From Heyndrickxia acidiproducens DSM 23148 (GTDB lineage: Bacteria; Bacillota; Bacilli; Bacillales; Bacillaceae_C), in assembly GCF_000374345.1 (NCBI RefSeq), contig NZ_KB894007.1:1-39378 (forward strand): a stretch of DNA of 39,378 nucleotides. The letters run 5' to 3'. A model generated the notes under the pieces. It did no database searches. It had not been told where the DNA came from and was given only the letters and a program-made list of their open reading frames with translations. The translations under genes were made by a program, and so were the position numbers. Shown here one piece after another: positions 22,059 to 34,517 of the stretch. Each line of letters opens with the position of its first letter. The stretch's first letter is position 1.

Positions 22059-23801
22059 TTAACGCATTATCGTCGGAAAGAGTATCGTTTTCTTCATTAC
22101 GTCATACATTCCTTTAGATGTAATGCGGATATATGGCAAGTGGGTCGCACATAAAAAGAGTAATGAATAAATAGGGTCATCATACCCATACCCGCGCATC
22201 TTTAAGTTTTCCATAAATTGTTTTACCTGTCCAATCAAATCTTCCATGTGTTCACCCGACATTATACCGCCAATTGGAAGGGGAATTTCCTGGATAATCA
22301 CGCCGTTTTCTGCAATGACAATGCCGCCGCCCAGCTCTTTCATACGGTTGAAGGCAAGCAGCATATCACTTTTTGATTTTCCGATACAGAGGATATCACC
22401 TGTTGAAGAATAGGATGATGCCAATCCCTGCACATCCTTGGCAAAACCTTTTATCAAAGTATTGATGCGCCATTTCCCTTTTTTATCAATCAGCATCAAA
22501 AAGCTGTCTTCATAATCCTGCGGCAGGATATCGTATGACACATTATACGTGATTGAGTAAGGCTTCGTGATGACGTCGTTTGCCATTTCAATTCCAAATG
22601 GCATCGAAAATTGGAGATCATCGTATTGAAGGTCCCAATCCAGTTGAAGCGGTCCGAGGCCGTATTCAGCCCAATCAACCGGTTCCTCGTCCGCTGCCAC
22701 TTTCCCTTCCTTTTTCAGCCATATGCCTTTTGAAAGCACAGAGACCGGTGAAGGATTGGTTTCACTTTCAAGAAAATTGATATTTGCAACCCTTCCAGTC
22801 GCAATCATGCCATGCAAATGCTGGATGCCGAAATAACGGGCGGCATTATAGCTCGCCATCAGATAAGCTTCGATCGGGGAAACGCCGTGATTAATGGCAA
22901 TTTTAATCATTCTGTCGAGTACGCCTTTCTCATAAAATGCCGGAGAACTCCCGTCTGTTGTGAAAAACATCTGATCATACTGGTCCACACCGAGCGTTTT
23001 CATCTGATCCAATAGGACGGGCAAATCCGGGCGTATCGACGAATAGCGGAGGGAAACGGTATACCCTTGTAAAAGCCGCTCGTACACTTCTTTGCCTGTC
23101 ATGGCTTCATGATCACAGTCTGCCCCAAACAACATCATTTTTGCCAATGTTTTTTCGGAAGCTCCCGGAAAATGGCCTTCAATTTTTTTGCGCATCCGCT
23201 TCGTTTCCTGAATCCAGTGAAGAATCAAATCATCGCCTTCCATTAACTTCGGCCAGCTCGTCAACTCGCCTCCCTGCAGTACCGCATCATGTTCCAGCCA
23301 CGATTTCACGCATTCATGTGAAAAAATCAGTTCTTCATTTTTAAGCTCTGTCTGTGCATCAAACCGGCTCCACCAATACATGGAAACCGGAGAATGGCGC
23401 AGCTTTTGCAGGATGGAAAACGCTTTCTTTTTATCTGACAATAAAACAAGCATCATGTTGTCATTGATGAGTGTAGTTGTGCCACTCTGTGCTGCATAAT
23501 GGGCAAATGATTGGGGATTATATAGTTGAAAAGGATGGACATGCGGTTCAATATATCCGGGAACGAGCCATCGGTTTGAACAATCGACAACCTCGCAGCC
23601 GGCAAGATTTTCAGGCAGCTTTTCCCCTGTATATATAATACGGTCCTGATAAATCCAAATATGGCCATGTAACCACTTTTTTAATGTCGAATGCAGATAG
23701 CGGGCATTTTTTAAAATCATTGTCGGGGCAAGGCTGCCGTCGAGTACAGCTACATGTTCCCTGATTTGTTTGTTCTTCCATCGGTAACGCTGGTCTAACA
23801 T
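22059..23801 (-). CDS. yerA: Adenine deaminase-like amidohydrolase YerA
   Basis: This 580-residue amidohydrolase matches YerA, a putative adenine deaminase (adenine to hypoxanthine and ammonia). The metal-binding HxH is His87-Val-His89 in PGYIEPHVHP. A TTDGSSPA segment and SPIEAYLMASYNAARYFG follow, as in Ade-type enzymes; the C-terminal half holds the GGGIVIAENG segment typical of adenine deaminases. Adjacent placement to the purine operon suits a salvage role, but YerA proteins are diverged from biochemically proven Ade, so substrate is inferred. AGGAGG precedes the ATG by 9 nt, and an extended -10 promoter lies upstream. Confidence 0.88.
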   Translation of the reverse strand: MLDQRYRWKNKQIREHVAVLDGSLAPTMILKNARYLHSTLKKWLHGHIWIYQDRIIYTGEKLPENLAGCEVVDCSNRWLVPGYIEPHVHPFQLYNPQSFAHYAAQSGTTTLINDNMMLVLLSDKKKAFSILQKLRHSPVSMYWWSRFDAQTELKNEELIFSHECVKSWLEHDAVLQGGELTSWPKLMEGDDLILHWIQETKRMRKKIEGHFPGASEKTLAKMMLFGADCDHEAMTGKEVYERLLQGYTVSLRYSSIRPDLPVLLDQMKTLGVDQYDQMFFTTDGSSPAFYEKGVLDRMIKIAINHGVSPIEAYLMASYNAARYFGIQHLHGMIATGRVANINFLESETNPSPVSVLSKGIWLKKEGKVAADEEPVDWAEYGLGPLQLDWDLQYDDLQFSMPFGIEMANDVITKPYSITYNVSYDILPQDYEDSFLMLIDKKGKWRINTLIKGFAKDVQGLASSYSSTGDILCIGKSKSDMLLAFNRMKELGGGIVIAENGVIIQEIPLPIGGIMSGEHMEDLIGQVKQFMENLKMRGYGYDDPIYSLLFLCATHLPYIRITSKGMYDVMKKTILFPTIMR

Positions 23802-23839
23802 CTTGTCATTCCTCCTAGGAAGACCTATAGTTAATCATT

Positions 23840-23848
23840 ATTCTACCA
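23840..23848 (-). promoter_or_regulatory. Extended -10 promoter of yerA
   Basis: The minus strand reads TGGTAGAAT, an extended -10 with TAGAAT at 23840-23845. The predicted start is near 23833, about 32 nt before the coding start. Confidence 0.45.
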
Positions 23849-23910
23849 TATTTTACCCATTAAAGCATAAAAGAAGTTTGAAAACGATAAAACAAAGGAG
23901 TTAAGATGAA

Positions 23911-24135
23911 ATGAAAGCAGCCCCTAATATTGGGATCATAAATGCAATGGTTCGGATTACATGCGGATTGACTTCACTTACCTGGGCGACCTCCAAATTA
24001 TCAAGGAGACCCTGGCGCAGCTCTTACATGGTGGTTGCCATGATGGGGGCAATGAAAGTAGGAGAAGGGATCGTCCGCTATTGCCCGGTCACGGATTTCC
24101 TTCAAAATCAGCAAACACAACATAAAGAAGATTAA
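23911..24135 (+). CDS. DUF2892 (YgaP transmembrane domain-like) small membrane protein
   Basis: A 74-residue protein resembling the DUF2892/YgaP_TMEM family: N-terminal PNIGIINAMVRITCGLTSLTWATSKL, a tryptophan/arginine patch, then VVAMMGAMKVGEGIVRYCPVTDFL. Two short hydrophobic helices are predicted (about residues 8-27 and 40-58), so it should sit in the membrane. Function unknown. AAAGGAG (23894-23900) is 10 nt upstream of the ATG; an earlier ATG at 23906 meets a stop at once. It is divergent from yerA and convergent with purD, and is a rare plus-strand gene here. Confidence 0.8.
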   Translation: MKAAPNIGIINAMVRITCGLTSLTWATSKLSRRPWRSSYMVVAMMGAMKVGEGIVRYCPVTDFLQNQQTQHKED

Positions 24136-24140
24136 CGGAA

Positions 24141-24168
24141 ATGGCCAGGCAGGTTTTTGTCTGGCCAT
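24141..24168. terminator. Hairpin between purD and the DUF2892 gene
   Basis: ATGGCCAG (24141-24148) pairs with CTGGCCAT (24161-24168), 12-nt loop. It lies between convergent genes and probably ends both, but T-runs are weak on both sides. The purine operon stops at 24241, so about 70 nt of 3' leader precede it. Confidence 0.5.
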
Positions 24169-24240
24169 CCATTTGTGCCGCCACAGCCCGGATTCTAAAA
24201 AGCATTCAAGCCGGACGGCGAACATTAAAACCGTTTTCCG

Positions 24241-25527
<1,287 letters not shown>

Positions 25528-25573
25528 CTATGAGTTCGTCAGTTTTTCTTGCGCAGATTTTGTTTTCGCCTGC

Positions 25574-25870
25574 CGCCGATGGACAGTCGCCTCCGCTTTT
25601 CTTTGTCCAGCTGCGGCTCCTATCGGCTAGCGGATTTCTGCGTCTTTTCCCTCCGATAAGTCAACATCGGCTCGTTCCTCACCGTGTTTCCTTTATCTCA
25701 GTCAAAGACTTCGAAATCCGTACGCCGATGGACAGTCGCCTCCGCTTTTCTTTGTCCGGCTGCGGGCGCTATCGGCTCGGGTCAACTGTTCCAGCCCCAC
25801 TGTAGTCAAAGGGCGGACTTCATTGGTGCCGGCCCAGTTGCCTGTCGCCGATGGGCAAGCGCCCTCCGCC
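25574..25870. repeat. Dispersed repeat cluster between purH and purD
   Basis: The 373-nt purH-purD gap has a 43-bp direct repeat (25574-25616 and 25723-25765; it starts CGCCGATGGACAGTCGCCTC) with a partial third copy at 25846-25870. Between the first two lies a segment (25604-25709) that matches the sequence next to the 5S gene at 39265-39378. No coding frame is recognised. The repeat probably belongs to the intergenic families common in Bacillus genomes; I recall this only as a pattern. Confidence 0.85.
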
Positions 25871-25876
25871 TTTCTA

Positions 25877-27406
25877 TTAGTGTTTGAAGTGGCGGATGCC
25901 GGTGAGTACCATGGCGATGCCGTATTCATTTGCTTTTTTGATCGAGTCTTCATCACGGATGGATCCGCCTGGCTGGATGATGGCGGTGATGCCGGCTTTT
26001 GCTGCTGCTTCAACGGTATCATCCATCGGGAAGAAGGCATCAGAGGACATCACTGCGCCCTTTGCCTTTTCACCAGCCTGGGCAAGGGCAATTTCGGCGG
26101 ATCCGACGCGGTTCATCTGGCCGGCGCCGACTCCGAGTGTTTTTTCCGCATCGGTAACGACGATTGCATTGGATTTCACATGTTTTACGACTTTCCACGC
26201 CAGTTTCAAAGCTTTCCATTCCTGTTCAGTCGGTTCACGCTTCGTTGCTACTTTCAAATCTGCTTGTTCTAATGTATATGTATCCTGGTCTTGAATCAGT
26301 AGTCCGCCTTCCACAGATGTCAGAACTTTTTCCGGTTTGCGTTCATCCGAGAAAGGAACGGTTAACAGGCGGATATTTTTCTTGCTGGCTAAAATATTAA
26401 AAGCTTCATCGGTAAACGATGGTGCAATGACAATTTCAAGGAAAATTTCATGCAATAATTGTGCGGTTTCTTTTTCGACAGGACGGTTAAATGCAACAAT
26501 ACCGCCGAAAATCGATTTCGGGTCTGCTTCATATGCTTTTTTGTACGCTTCAAGCGCAGTCTCCCCGACTCCGATGCCGCACGGGTTCATGTGCTTGACC
26601 GCAACTGCGACCGGTTCTTTAAAATCTTTTACCATTTGCAGCGCTGCATCTGCATCATGAATATTATTATAGGACAAGGCTTTACCGTGCAGCTGTTTCG
26701 CATGCGCGATAGAAAAGTCCGAGCCTAACGGATTGATATAAAAACTTGCTTTTTGATGCGGGTTTTCCCCATAGCGGAGCGATTGTTTCAGTTCATAGGT
26801 AAATGTCACACGTTCCGGATTTTCTTCGCCAACCAGTTCTGTCATGTAATTGGCAATATATGCATCATAGCCGGCAGTGTGACGGAAAACTTTTGCAGCG
26901 AGCGCTTTTTTCGTAGCAAGCGTTACATCACCTTGTGCCTTTAATTCCCCGATGACTTTACCGTAGTCATTGGCGTCCACTACAACGGTAACATACTCAA
27001 AATTCTTTGCCGCCGCGCGGAGCATCGTTGGGCCGCCGATATCGATATTCTCAATCGCCTCTGTTTCAGTAACATCCGGTTTTGCGATTGTTTGCTGGAA
27101 AGGATACAGGTTGACGCAGACCAGGTCAATCGGGGCAATGCCGTGTTCCTTGATTTGTTTTTCATGTTCCGGAGTTCGTTTTGCCAGAAGGCCGCCATGA
27201 ATATTCGGGTGCAATGTTTTCAGCCTGCCCTCGAGAATTTCCGGGAAGCCGGTCACTTCTTCAACGCCGATGACAGGCACGCCTGCTTCTTCCAGCGCTT
27301 TTTTTGTTCCGCCGGTGGATAAAATTTCAAAGCCGAGCCCATTTAAATCTTTTGCAAAATCAACCACGCCTGTTTTGTCTGATACACTGATTAAAGCTCT
27401 TTTCAT
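25877..27406 (-). CDS. purH: Bifunctional AICAR transformylase/IMP cyclohydrolase
   Basis: PurH performs the last two steps: formylation of AICAR by 10-formyl-THF and ring closure to IMP. The 509-residue length is normal. The N-terminal cyclohydrolase (about 1-195) starts [12 protein letters not shown] and includes GGTKKALEE. The C-terminal transformylase contains the KHMNPCG motif (Lys-His pair) near residue 263, and [11 protein letters not shown] and [13 protein letters not shown]. Six nt separate it from purN. Confidence 0.98.
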   Translation of the reverse strand: MKRALISVSDKTGVVDFAKDLNGLGFEILSTGGTKKALEEAGVPVIGVEEVTGFPEILEGRLKTLHPNIHGGLLAKRTPEHEKQIKEHGIAPIDLVCVNLYPFQQTIAKPDVTETEAIENIDIGGPTMLRAAAKNFEYVTVVVDANDYGKVIGELKAQGDVTLATKKALAAKVFRHTAGYDAYIANYMTELVGEENPERVTFTYELKQSLRYGENPHQKASFYINPLGSDFSIAHAKQLHGKALSYNNIHDADAALQMVKDFKEPVAVAVKHMNPCGIGVGETALEAYKKAYEADPKSIFGGIVAFNRPVEKETAQLLHEIFLEIVIAPSFTDEAFNILASKKNIRLLTVPFSDERKPEKVLTSVEGGLLIQDQDTYTLEQADLKVATKREPTEQEWKALKLAWKVVKHVKSNAIVVTDAEKTLGVGAGQMNRVGSAEIALAQAGEKAKGAVMSSDAFFPMDDTVEAAAKAGITAIIQPGGSIRDEDSIKKANEYGIAMVLTGIRHFKH

Positions 27407-27412
27407 TCTTGT

Positions 27413-27997
27413 TTAAACCTCCATGCTATTTTGATCTTCAAGCAGCTGGGCGAGCACTTTCGGATAAAGGATATGCTCGGTTTGGTGAATCCTGCCAGCC
27501 AGCCTTTCCTCCGTATCCCCGTCAAGCACCGGGACAGCCGCCTGCGCAATAATCGGCCCTGTGTCCATACCTGCATCGACAAAGTGGATCGTTACTCCTG
27601 TCATCTTGACACCGGCCCGCAAAGCCTGGCCAATCGCATCTTTGCCGGGAAAAGACGGCAGCAAAGACGGATGGATATTGATGATTCTTTTCGGGAAGGC
27701 CTGAAGAAGGGTTGGGCCGATCAGCCGCATATACCCGGCAAGCGCAATCCACTCAATTCCCTTTTTCTGCAGTTGTATTAAAATTTCCTGCTCGTATGCT
27801 TCTTTATTCTGATACGCTTTCGGGTTAAAAACAAAAGCCGGAATATTTTCTTTCGCAGCTCTCTCCATGACTCCGGCCCCATCATGGTCGCAAACTACAA
27901 GTTCAATGGCTGCTTTCACTTTACCACTTTTTATTGCCTCTGTGATCGCCTGAAAATTGGTGCCGCTGCCTGATGCAAAAACCGCAATTTTATGCAT
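27413..27997 (-). CDS. purN: Phosphoribosylglycinamide formyltransferase
   Basis: PurN formylates GAR using 10-formyl-THF, giving FGAR. Catalytic residues are Asn107 and His109 (NIHPSLLP) and Asp145 (DAGMDTGP), each one residue beyond the E. coli numbers. The N-terminal [11 protein letters not shown] phosphate-binding loop is intact. Length (194) is normal. Its start overlaps the purM end by 8 nt, so translation is likely coupled. Confidence 0.97.
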   Translation of the reverse strand: MHKIAVFASGSGTNFQAITEAIKSGKVKAAIELVVCDHDGAGVMERAAKENIPAFVFNPKAYQNKEAYEQEILIQLQKKGIEWIALAGYMRLIGPTLLQAFPKRIINIHPSLLPSFPGKDAIGQALRAGVKMTGVTIHFVDAGMDTGPIIAQAAVPVLDGDTEERLAGRIHQTEHILYPKVLAQLLEDQNSMEV

Positions 27998-29036
27998 TGG
28001 CCCCGCTCCCTGTTCCCAGCCGGACGCCTGATGTGTCTGTTACTTCGCCGATGATATAGGCCTGTTCGCCTGCATCGTTGAAAAAGTCTAACGCCGTCTG
28101 TGCATCATGCACATCGACCGCAATAACAAAACCGATCCCCATATTAAAAACATGGAACATCTCATCGCGGTCCATTTTTCCGTATTCTTCTATGGCTTTA
28201 AAAACCGGGTGGACCGGCCAGGAGCCTGGTGCAATGCGGACCCCCAAATCCCCATTTAGCATGCGTGGAATATTTTCGTAAAATCCGCCGCCTGTAATAT
28301 GTGCCATGCCTTTGATTTTAAATTGGCGAAGGGCTTGTAATACCGGTTTAACATAAATTCTTGTCGGGGTTAAAAGTATATCACCCAATGGCTGGTTAAA
28401 TCCCGCGAGCGCCTTATCAAGCGGCAGGTTCCCATCATCGAGAAAAATTTTCCGCACGAGCGAGTAACCATTGCTGTGGATGCCGCTTGAGGCAAGGCCG
28501 ACCAGCACATCGCCGGGCTTGATGTTTTCCCCTGTAACAAGCGCATTTTTTTCACAGGCACCGACCGAGAATCCGGCGAGGTCGTATTCCCCGGGAGCAT
28601 ACATGCCCGGCATTTCAGCTGTTTCACCGCCGATTAAGGCACATCCCGCCTCTTCACAACCGTCTGCCACACCTTTTACAATTTGCTCGATTTTTTCCGG
28701 ATCCGCCGACGCACAGCCGATGTAATCCAGAAAATAGAGCGGCTCTGCGCCTTGAACCACGATATCGTTGACACACATCGCCACACAGTCTGCGCCGATT
28801 GTATCATGCCGGTCCATGGCAAAAGCAAGCTTCAGTTTCGTGCCGACGCCGTCTGTACCTGAAACGAGCACAGGCTGTTTATAAGCAAGCGCGGAAAGGT
28901 CGAACATACCGCCGAACCCGCCCAGACCGTTCAGGATTCCCGGCCGTTTCGTGCGGGACACATGTTTTTCCATTCGTTTAACTGCTTCATATCCTGCCTC
29001 AATGTCCACGCCTGCATCGCGATAAGTGTTTGACAT
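27990..29036 (-). CDS. purM: Phosphoribosylformylglycinamidine cyclo-ligase
   Basis: PurM closes the imidazole ring (FGAM to AIR) with ATP. From the ATG at 29034-29036 the protein is 348 residues; GGAGG lies 7 nt upstream and family members begin near [11 protein letters not shown]. Signatures include [34 protein letters not shown] and [13 protein letters not shown] longer frame to 29075 has no ribosome-binding site. The gap from purF is 109 nt and shows no strong hairpin. Confidence 0.97.
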   Translation of the reverse strand: MSNTYRDAGVDIEAGYEAVKRMEKHVSRTKRPGILNGLGGFGGMFDLSALAYKQPVLVSGTDGVGTKLKLAFAMDRHDTIGADCVAMCVNDIVVQGAEPLYFLDYIGCASADPEKIEQIVKGVADGCEEAGCALIGGETAEMPGMYAPGEYDLAGFSVGACEKNALVTGENIKPGDVLVGLASSGIHSNGYSLVRKIFLDDGNLPLDKALAGFNQPLGDILLTPTRIYVKPVLQALRQFKIKGMAHITGGGFYENIPRMLNGDLGVRIAPGSWPVHPVFKAIEEYGKMDRDEMFHVFNMGIGFVIAVDVHDAQTALDFFNDAGEQAYIIGEVTDTSGVRLGTGSGANA

Positions 29037-29145
29037 GATTTTTCCTCCATTAACAAAGATGGCATTCTGATGCAAGATGCCTGTAAGAAAGCGGGCCGCC
29101 CGCCATTAACCAGGTTTTTGGCTGCATCGTTTATTCTTTTAACGG

Positions 29146-30570
29146 TCACTTTTTCATGAGTTCTTTTTCATGCGGCAGCACTGTGTCCGGATAAATTTCG
29201 GTTGGATAGTTGCCGGTGAAGCAGGCAAGGCATTGGCCGCAAGTTTCATTGATGGCTGGCCTGCCAATCGCTTCGAGCATGTTTTCTACCGTTAAAAAGG
29301 TGAGCGAATCCGCGCCGATGATCTCACGGATTTCCTCGGCACTGTGATTGGATGCAATCAGTTCTTCATGCGTCGAGGTATCAATCCCGTAAAAACACGG
29401 GTTTTTCATCGGGGGCGAGCTGATGCAGACATGTACTTCTGTTGCACCGGCATCGCGCAGCATGGACACAATTCTTCTGCTTGTTGTACCGCGGACGATG
29501 GAATCATCGACCATGACGACGCGCTTTCCTTCCACAATCGCGCGCACCGGGGAAAGCTTCATTTTCACACCCTGCTCGCGCAAAGACTGCGATGGCTGGA
29601 TAAATGTCCGCCCGACATAACGGTTTTTAATTAAACCCATTTCATACGGGATGCCTGATTCCTCCGCGTAACCAATGGCTGCAGAAATGCTTGAATCCGG
29701 CACACCTGTCACCACATCTGCTTCAATGCCCGCCTGGATGGCAAGGCGTTTTCCCATATTTTTGCGGGCGGCATGGACATTGATGCCATGAATATTGCTG
29801 TCAGGACGGGAGAAGTACACATACTCCATTGTGCAGATTGCGTCTTGCGTTGAATACGTGAACGGTTCGGATTCGATGCCATGGTCGCTGATTGATAATA
29901 ATTCACCCGGACGAATGTCGCGGATATACTCGGCGCCGACAATATCAAGTGCACATGTTTCGGAAGCGACACAGTAAGCATCGCCGAGCTGGCCGAGGGA
30001 AAGCGGGCGCAAACCGTTCGGATCAAGCGCCACCAGCAGTTCATCTTCTGTCATGACAGCAAATGCATATGCCCCTTTTACCATTGACAGGGCATTTTTC
30101 ATCTGTTCTTTAATCGTGCGGTAGCCGCTTCTTTTCATCAGATGGGCGAGCACTTCGGTGTCCGATGTCGTTTGAAAAATGCTGCCCTGCATTTCGAGCT
30201 GGTGTTTAAGAGAGTGCGCGTTAACAAGATTGCCGTTATGGGCGAGTGCAAGGCTTCCGCACTGCGAATGGAACAAAAGCGGCTGGACGTTTTCAATTCC
30301 TCCCCCGCCTGCTGTCGCATAGCGGACATGGCCGAGGGCAGAGGTACCTTTTAGTTCGGCGAAAGTTTCGGCCGCAAAAACTTCCGTAACCAGCCCTTCG
30401 CCTTTTTTTCCGATTAACTGCGGGCCTTGTTTTACAACAATGCCTGCCCCCTCCTGGCCGCGGTGCTGTAAGCTGTGAAGGCCGTAATAGGTTAAATGGG
30501 CTGCATCTTTATGCCCCCAAATCCCAAAAATACCACATTCTTCGTTTAAACCTTTTATTTCAGCAAACAT
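29146..30570 (-). CDS. purF: Amidophosphoribosyltransferase (glutamine PRPP amidotransferase)
   Basis: PurF makes phosphoribosylamine from PRPP and glutamine, the committed step. The start at 30570 gives [12 protein letters not shown], an 11-residue propeptide before Cys12, which becomes the N-terminal nucleophile as in B. subtilis. The PRPP-binding loop is in [14 protein letters not shown]. The C-terminal [13 protein letters not shown] matches the cysteines that bind the 4Fe-4S cluster in the Bacillus enzyme. AAAGGAG is 8 nt from the ATG. The start lies inside the purL end (16-nt overlap). 474 residues, normal length. Confidence 0.98.
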   Translation of the reverse strand: MFAEIKGLNEECGIFGIWGHKDAAHLTYYGLHSLQHRGQEGAGIVVKQGPQLIGKKGEGLVTEVFAAETFAELKGTSALGHVRYATAGGGGIENVQPLLFHSQCGSLALAHNGNLVNAHSLKHQLEMQGSIFQTTSDTEVLAHLMKRSGYRTIKEQMKNALSMVKGAYAFAVMTEDELLVALDPNGLRPLSLGQLGDAYCVASETCALDIVGAEYIRDIRPGELLSISDHGIESEPFTYSTQDAICTMEYVYFSRPDSNIHGINVHAARKNMGKRLAIQAGIEADVVTGVPDSSISAAIGYAEESGIPYEMGLIKNRYVGRTFIQPSQSLREQGVKMKLSPVRAIVEGKRVVMVDDSIVRGTTSRRIVSMLRDAGATEVHVCISSPPMKNPCFYGIDTSTHEELIASNHSAEEIREIIGADSLTFLTVENMLEAIGRPAINETCGQCLACFTGNYPTEIYPDTVLPHEKELMKK

Positions 30571-32807
30571 GGCAAAGCTCCTTTCCAAGCATGCTCAAAG
30601 TCCTGCTTGTCTGCACGGATCCAGTTTTCGCCATTTTCACTGTCAATGGCCATCACTTCATCGTTTGTGACCGTACCAACCAGGGCCGCGTCCGCCACTA
30701 ATTTTTCAAACGCCTGCTTGTGTTCCTGTTTGACTGAGACAAGGAAGCGTGATTGGGTTTCGCTGAACAAAGCAACGACCGGATTTCCTTTTAAGGACAC
30801 TTTTGCCCCTAATTCTTTTGTGCCAAATAAGCATTCTGCAAGCGCCGGTGCAAAGCCGCCTTCCGAGAGGTCATGGGCGCTTTGTACCAGGCCGGATTGG
30901 ATCGCCAGCAGCAATTGATGCTGGCGGCGTGCTTCAACAGCAAGGTCAATTGCCGGCGGTTTGCCGGAAATTTCTCCACGGAGCAGCTTTTGGAGTTCGC
31001 TGCCGCCAAACTCTGCCTCTGCCTCTCCAATTAAATAAATCGCATCTCCTGCCTGTTTGAATGTTTGCGTTGTAATATGCTTAACATCTTCAATGAGCCC
31101 GACCATACCGACAACCGGTGTCGGGTAAACAGGATGGGCAGCTGCTTTCCCGCCACCCGCAGTTTTCTTAAGCGTTTCGTTGTATAAAGAAACGTTGCCG
31201 CCGATCACAGGCGTCTCCAGTTCGCGGCAGGCTTCGCTCATGCCGTCCGCTGCCTTTTCAAGCTGCCAGAAGATTTCCGGTTTTTCAGGGGCGCCGAAGT
31301 TTAAGCAGTCGGTAATGCCAAGCGGCTGGGCACCAGAACAAATGATATTGCGCGCGGCCTCTGCTACCGCAATTTTTCCGCCGGCTTCCGGATCCAGATA
31401 CACATAGCGGCCATTGCAGTCAGTTGTCATCGCAAGTGCTTTTCTTGTGCCGCGGATCCGCACGACCGCTGCATCCGACCCCGGCACCACGACTGTATTC
31501 GTGCGTACCTGGTAGTCGTATTGGCTGTAAACCCATTCTTTGCTGGCAATGGTTGGCTGCTTTAACAGGGCGAAGAAGGTTTCCTGAAGATCGGAAACGG
31601 CCGGGACTTCCGGTTTCATTGCCTGGAAAGCGGGAAAATAGGCCGGTTGTTTGGACGGTTTATGGTACACAGGTGCATCCTCAACAAGCGCATCGACCGG
31701 TACTTCGGCAACAAGGTCCCCATGATGGTACAGTTTCAGCAGCTTTTCCTCTGTCACCGTGCCAACTGCAACGGCATCAAGCCCGTATTTTTTAAAGAGA
31801 TTCATAATCTCCTGCTCTCTGCCTTTTTTGACGACAATCAGCATCCGTTCCTGTGACTCTGACAACATCATTTCATAAGGCGTCATACCGGTCTCGCGCT
31901 GCGGAATATCATCCAGATTCATTACTAAACCGACACCCGTTTTGCTGGCCATTTCCGAAGACGAACTGATCAGGCCGGCCGCCCCCATGTCCTGAATGCC
32001 GACGAGGGCATCATTATGGACGAGTTCCAGGCATGCTTCCAGAAGCAGCTTTTCCATAAACGGGTCGCCTACCTGAACAGCCGGGCGTTTTTCATCGGAT
32101 TTTTCACTGAGCTGTTCGGATGCAAACGTTGCGCCGTGGATACCATCACGCCCGGTTTTCGCGCCAACATACATGACCGTATTGCCGATGCCGCGTGCCT
32201 GGCCTTTTTGAATATCTTCATGAGAAATTAAGCCGACACACATCGCATTTACAAGCGGGTTGCCGTCGTAGCAGGGATCAAATGCGATTTCGCCGCCGAC
32301 CGTCGGGATACCCATGCAATTCCCGTATCCTGCGATGCCGGCTACAATTTCTTTAAACAAATGCTTCACGCGCGGGGACTCGAGTTCGCCAAAGCGCAAA
32401 GAGTTCAGCATGGCAATCGGCCGCGCTCCCATTGAAAAAACATCGCGGATAATACCGCCAACACCTGTTGCCGCACCCTGATAGGGTTCAATTGCGGACG
32501 GGTGGTTATGGCTTTCAATTTTAAAAGCCACCGCCAGTCCGTCGCCGATATCGATAATGCCCGCACCTTCACCCGGCCCCTGCAGGACGCGTTCCCCTTT
32601 TGTCGGGAATTTTTTTAAAACAGGTTTTGAGTTTTTATAGCTGCAGTGTTCCGACCACATAACGGCAAACAACCCGGTTTCTGTATAGTTTGGTGTCCTG
32701 CCGAGAATGTTTTCAACAAGTGCAAATTCTTCATCTGTTAAGCCAATTTCACGGTAAATCTTCTTGTCTTTAATATCAGCCGGACTTGGTTCAAGCAATA
32801 ACGGCAT
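30555..32807 (-). CDS. purL: FGAM synthase subunit PurL (small-type)
   Basis: PurL is the synthetase subunit of the PurLQS complex (FGAR to FGAM). It is 750 residues, the Bacillus-type small PurL, which needs PurQ for glutaminase and PurS for bridging. Signatures include [23 protein letters not shown] and [14 protein letters not shown] near the N-terminus, [12 protein letters not shown], and [15 protein letters not shown] [24 protein letters not shown] precedes the ATG. It overlaps purQ by 17 nt. Confidence 0.98.
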   Translation of the reverse strand: MPLLLEPSPADIKDKKIYREIGLTDEEFALVENILGRTPNYTETGLFAVMWSEHCSYKNSKPVLKKFPTKGERVLQGPGEGAGIIDIGDGLAVAFKIESHNHPSAIEPYQGAATGVGGIIRDVFSMGARPIAMLNSLRFGELESPRVKHLFKEIVAGIAGYGNCMGIPTVGGEIAFDPCYDGNPLVNAMCVGLISHEDIQKGQARGIGNTVMYVGAKTGRDGIHGATFASEQLSEKSDEKRPAVQVGDPFMEKLLLEACLELVHNDALVGIQDMGAAGLISSSSEMASKTGVGLVMNLDDIPQRETGMTPYEMMLSESQERMLIVVKKGREQEIMNLFKKYGLDAVAVGTVTEEKLLKLYHHGDLVAEVPVDALVEDAPVYHKPSKQPAYFPAFQAMKPEVPAVSDLQETFFALLKQPTIASKEWVYSQYDYQVRTNTVVVPGSDAAVVRIRGTRKALAMTTDCNGRYVYLDPEAGGKIAVAEAARNIICSGAQPLGITDCLNFGAPEKPEIFWQLEKAADGMSEACRELETPVIGGNVSLYNETLKKTAGGGKAAAHPVYPTPVVGMVGLIEDVKHITTQTFKQAGDAIYLIGEAEAEFGGSELQKLLRGEISGKPPAIDLAVEARRQHQLLLAIQSGLVQSAHDLSEGGFAPALAECLFGTKELGAKVSLKGNPVVALFSETQSRFLVSVKQEHKQAFEKLVADAALVGTVTNDEVMAIDSENGENWIRADKQDFEHAWKGALPCLLK

Positions 32808-33474
32808 GGGATTCCCTCCAATTTTTCACAATCGATTGAAAAAGTTTTATACCATCTTGGCTGCCTAAAAGTGCTTCGACTGCGCGTTCAGGATGGGGCA
32901 TCATCCCAAGCACATTGCCTTTTTCATTCACAATCCCCGCAATATTGGCAATACTCCCATTAGGATTGTCTTCATACGTAAATACAATCTGCTTGTTTTC
33001 TTTTAATTTCCGCAGTGTTTCGGCGTCACAGTAGTAATTTCCTTCGCCGTGGGCAATCGGTATTTGGATCGTTTCCAACGCCTTATACATGGATGTATAC
33101 ATTGTGCTGGTATTTTCAACACGCATGGAAACCGTCTTACAAATAAATTTCAGTCCCGCGTTTCTCAGCATCGCACCCGGCAACAGTCCGGATTCAAGCA
33201 ATATTTGAAAACCATTGCAGACACCAAGCACCGGTTTTCCTGCTTCAGCCGCTTTGACAACCGCCTGCATTACCGGGGAAAAACGGGCAATCGCGCCAGA
33301 CCGCAAATAGTCGCCGTATGAAAACCCGCCCGGCAGTAAAATGCCATCGAAGCGGTCTAAATTACCCGTATCATGGCGGATGTATTCCGCTTCTTCACCA
33401 AGTACATCCGAAATCGCATGAAACATATCAACATCACAGTTGGAACCCGGAAATACGATTACGGCAAATTTCAC
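32791..33474 (-). CDS. purQ: FGAM synthase glutaminase subunit PurQ
   Basis: PurQ is a class I glutamine amidotransferase that supplies ammonia to PurL. The nucleophile is Cys86 in [14 protein letters not shown], and the His/Glu pair is in [13 protein letters not shown] at 33474 is taken as the start: it gives 227 residues (as in B. subtilis), begins [12 protein letters not shown], has GAGGAG upstream, and shares 4 nt (GTGA) with the purS stop. The GTG at 33486 would sit within that ribosome-binding site. Confidence 0.97.
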   Translation of the reverse strand: MKFAVIVFPGSNCDVDMFHAISDVLGEEAEYIRHDTGNLDRFDGILLPGGFSYGDYLRSGAIARFSPVMQAVVKAAEAGKPVLGVCNGFQILLESGLLPGAMLRNAGLKFICKTVSMRVENTSTMYTSMYKALETIQIPIAHGEGNYYCDAETLRKLKENKQIVFTYEDNPNGSIANIAGIVNEKGNVLGMMPHPERAVEALLGSQDGIKLFQSIVKNWRESHAVIA

Positions 33475-33725
33475 TGTGCAACACACTCCTCAACTTCATA
33501 GCGGTAATCTTCAATGACAGGATTTGCCAGCAGCCGCCCGCATACTTCCTGAATGACGGCGTCAAGGTCACGTTCAGACGGTTCGACCATCAGTTCCATA
33601 TATTTTCCGATTCGCACATCTTTCACTTCCGAGTAGGAGAGCTCCTCCAGCGATTGTTTAACGGCTGCTCCCTGTGGATCCAATACGCACGCGCGCAATG
33701 TGACATAGACTTTCACTTTATACAT
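33471..33725 (-). CDS. purS: FGAM synthase subunit PurS
   Basis: PurS (84 residues) joins PurL and PurQ in the FGAM synthase of Gram-positive bacteria. It shows the family start [21 protein letters not shown], followed by [10 protein letters not shown]. It overlaps purC by 8 nt and purQ by 4 nt, so the three are probably translationally coupled. Normal length. Confidence 0.97.
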   Translation of the reverse strand: MYKVKVYVTLRACVLDPQGAAVKQSLEELSYSEVKDVRIGKYMELMVEPSERDLDAVIQEVCGRLLANPVIEDYRYEVEECVAQ

Positions 33726-34428
33726 GTGAAATATCTCCTCTCAAGCGATTTAAGATTTCCTGATAAACCTCTGTTAAACTGCCCAGCTCCCGGCGGAACA
33801 CATCTTTGTCGAGTTTTTGGTTGGTTGCCCGGTCCCAAAGCCTGCATGTATCCGGGGAAATTTCATCTGCCAGCAGGATTTCTCCTTCTTCACTGCGCCC
33901 AAATTCCAATTTGAAATCAACGAGGCGGACGCCGGCTTCCAGAAATAAAGCTTGTAAACTGGTATTCACGGTGAGAGCCTTTGCTCTTAAAACTTTCAAT
34001 TCTTCTAAACTGGCAATGCCGAGTAAAAGTGCATGGTCTTCTGTGATAAGCGGGTCGCCAAGCTCATCATTTTTATAGTAAAATTCGACAATTGGCTGTT
34101 CCATCGCCGTTCCTTCTTCGATGCCGAGCCGTTTTGAAAGGCTCCCCGCCACGACATTGCGGACGACGACTTCAAGCGGAATAATCTTAACCCGCTGTAC
34201 CAGCTGCTCACGGCTGGAAATTTTGCGGATAAAATGACTCCCGACACCTTTTTCCGCAAGGCGCTTAAAAATCAGACTTGTAATTTCATTGTTTAAGTGC
34301 CCTTTGCCGGCGATTTCTGCCTTCTTAACACCGTTAAAAGCAGTGGCGGAGTCTTTGTACTCGACCCGCAGCACGTTTGGATCTTCCGTTTCATATAACC
34401 GTTTTGCTTTCCCTTCGTATACAAGCAT
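33718..34428 (-). CDS. purC: SAICAR synthase
   Basis: PurC couples CAIR and aspartate to SAICAR with ATP. From the ATG at 34426-34428 it is 236 residues; GGGAGG lies 8 nt upstream and the protein begins [12 protein letters not shown] as do other Pur[17 protein letters not shown] and [10 protein letters not shown] and [14 protein letters not shown] are signatures. The frame stays open to 34518, but that part is derived from the repeat array and lacks family resemblance, so the longer protein is rejected. The gap from purB is 338 nt, much wider than usual. Confidence 0.97.
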   Translation of the reverse strand: MLVYEGKAKRLYETEDPNVLRVEYKDSATAFNGVKKAEIAGKGHLNNEITSLIFKRLAEKGVGSHFIRKISSREQLVQRVKIIPLEVVVRNVVAGSLSKRLGIEEGTAMEQPIVEFYYKNDELGDPLITEDHALLLGIASLEELKVLRAKALTVNTSLQALFLEAGVRLVDFKLEFGRSEEGEILLADEISPDTCRLWDRATNQKLDKDVFRRELGSLTEVYQEILNRLRGDISHV

Positions 34429-34517
34429 GCGTATTGCCTCCCTCAGGTTTTCAGAAGCAGCCGGCGGGATTTCCCTGACCCGGCTTGATCCTTCTGTAAA
34501 AGAAGTCTTGTTAGACA

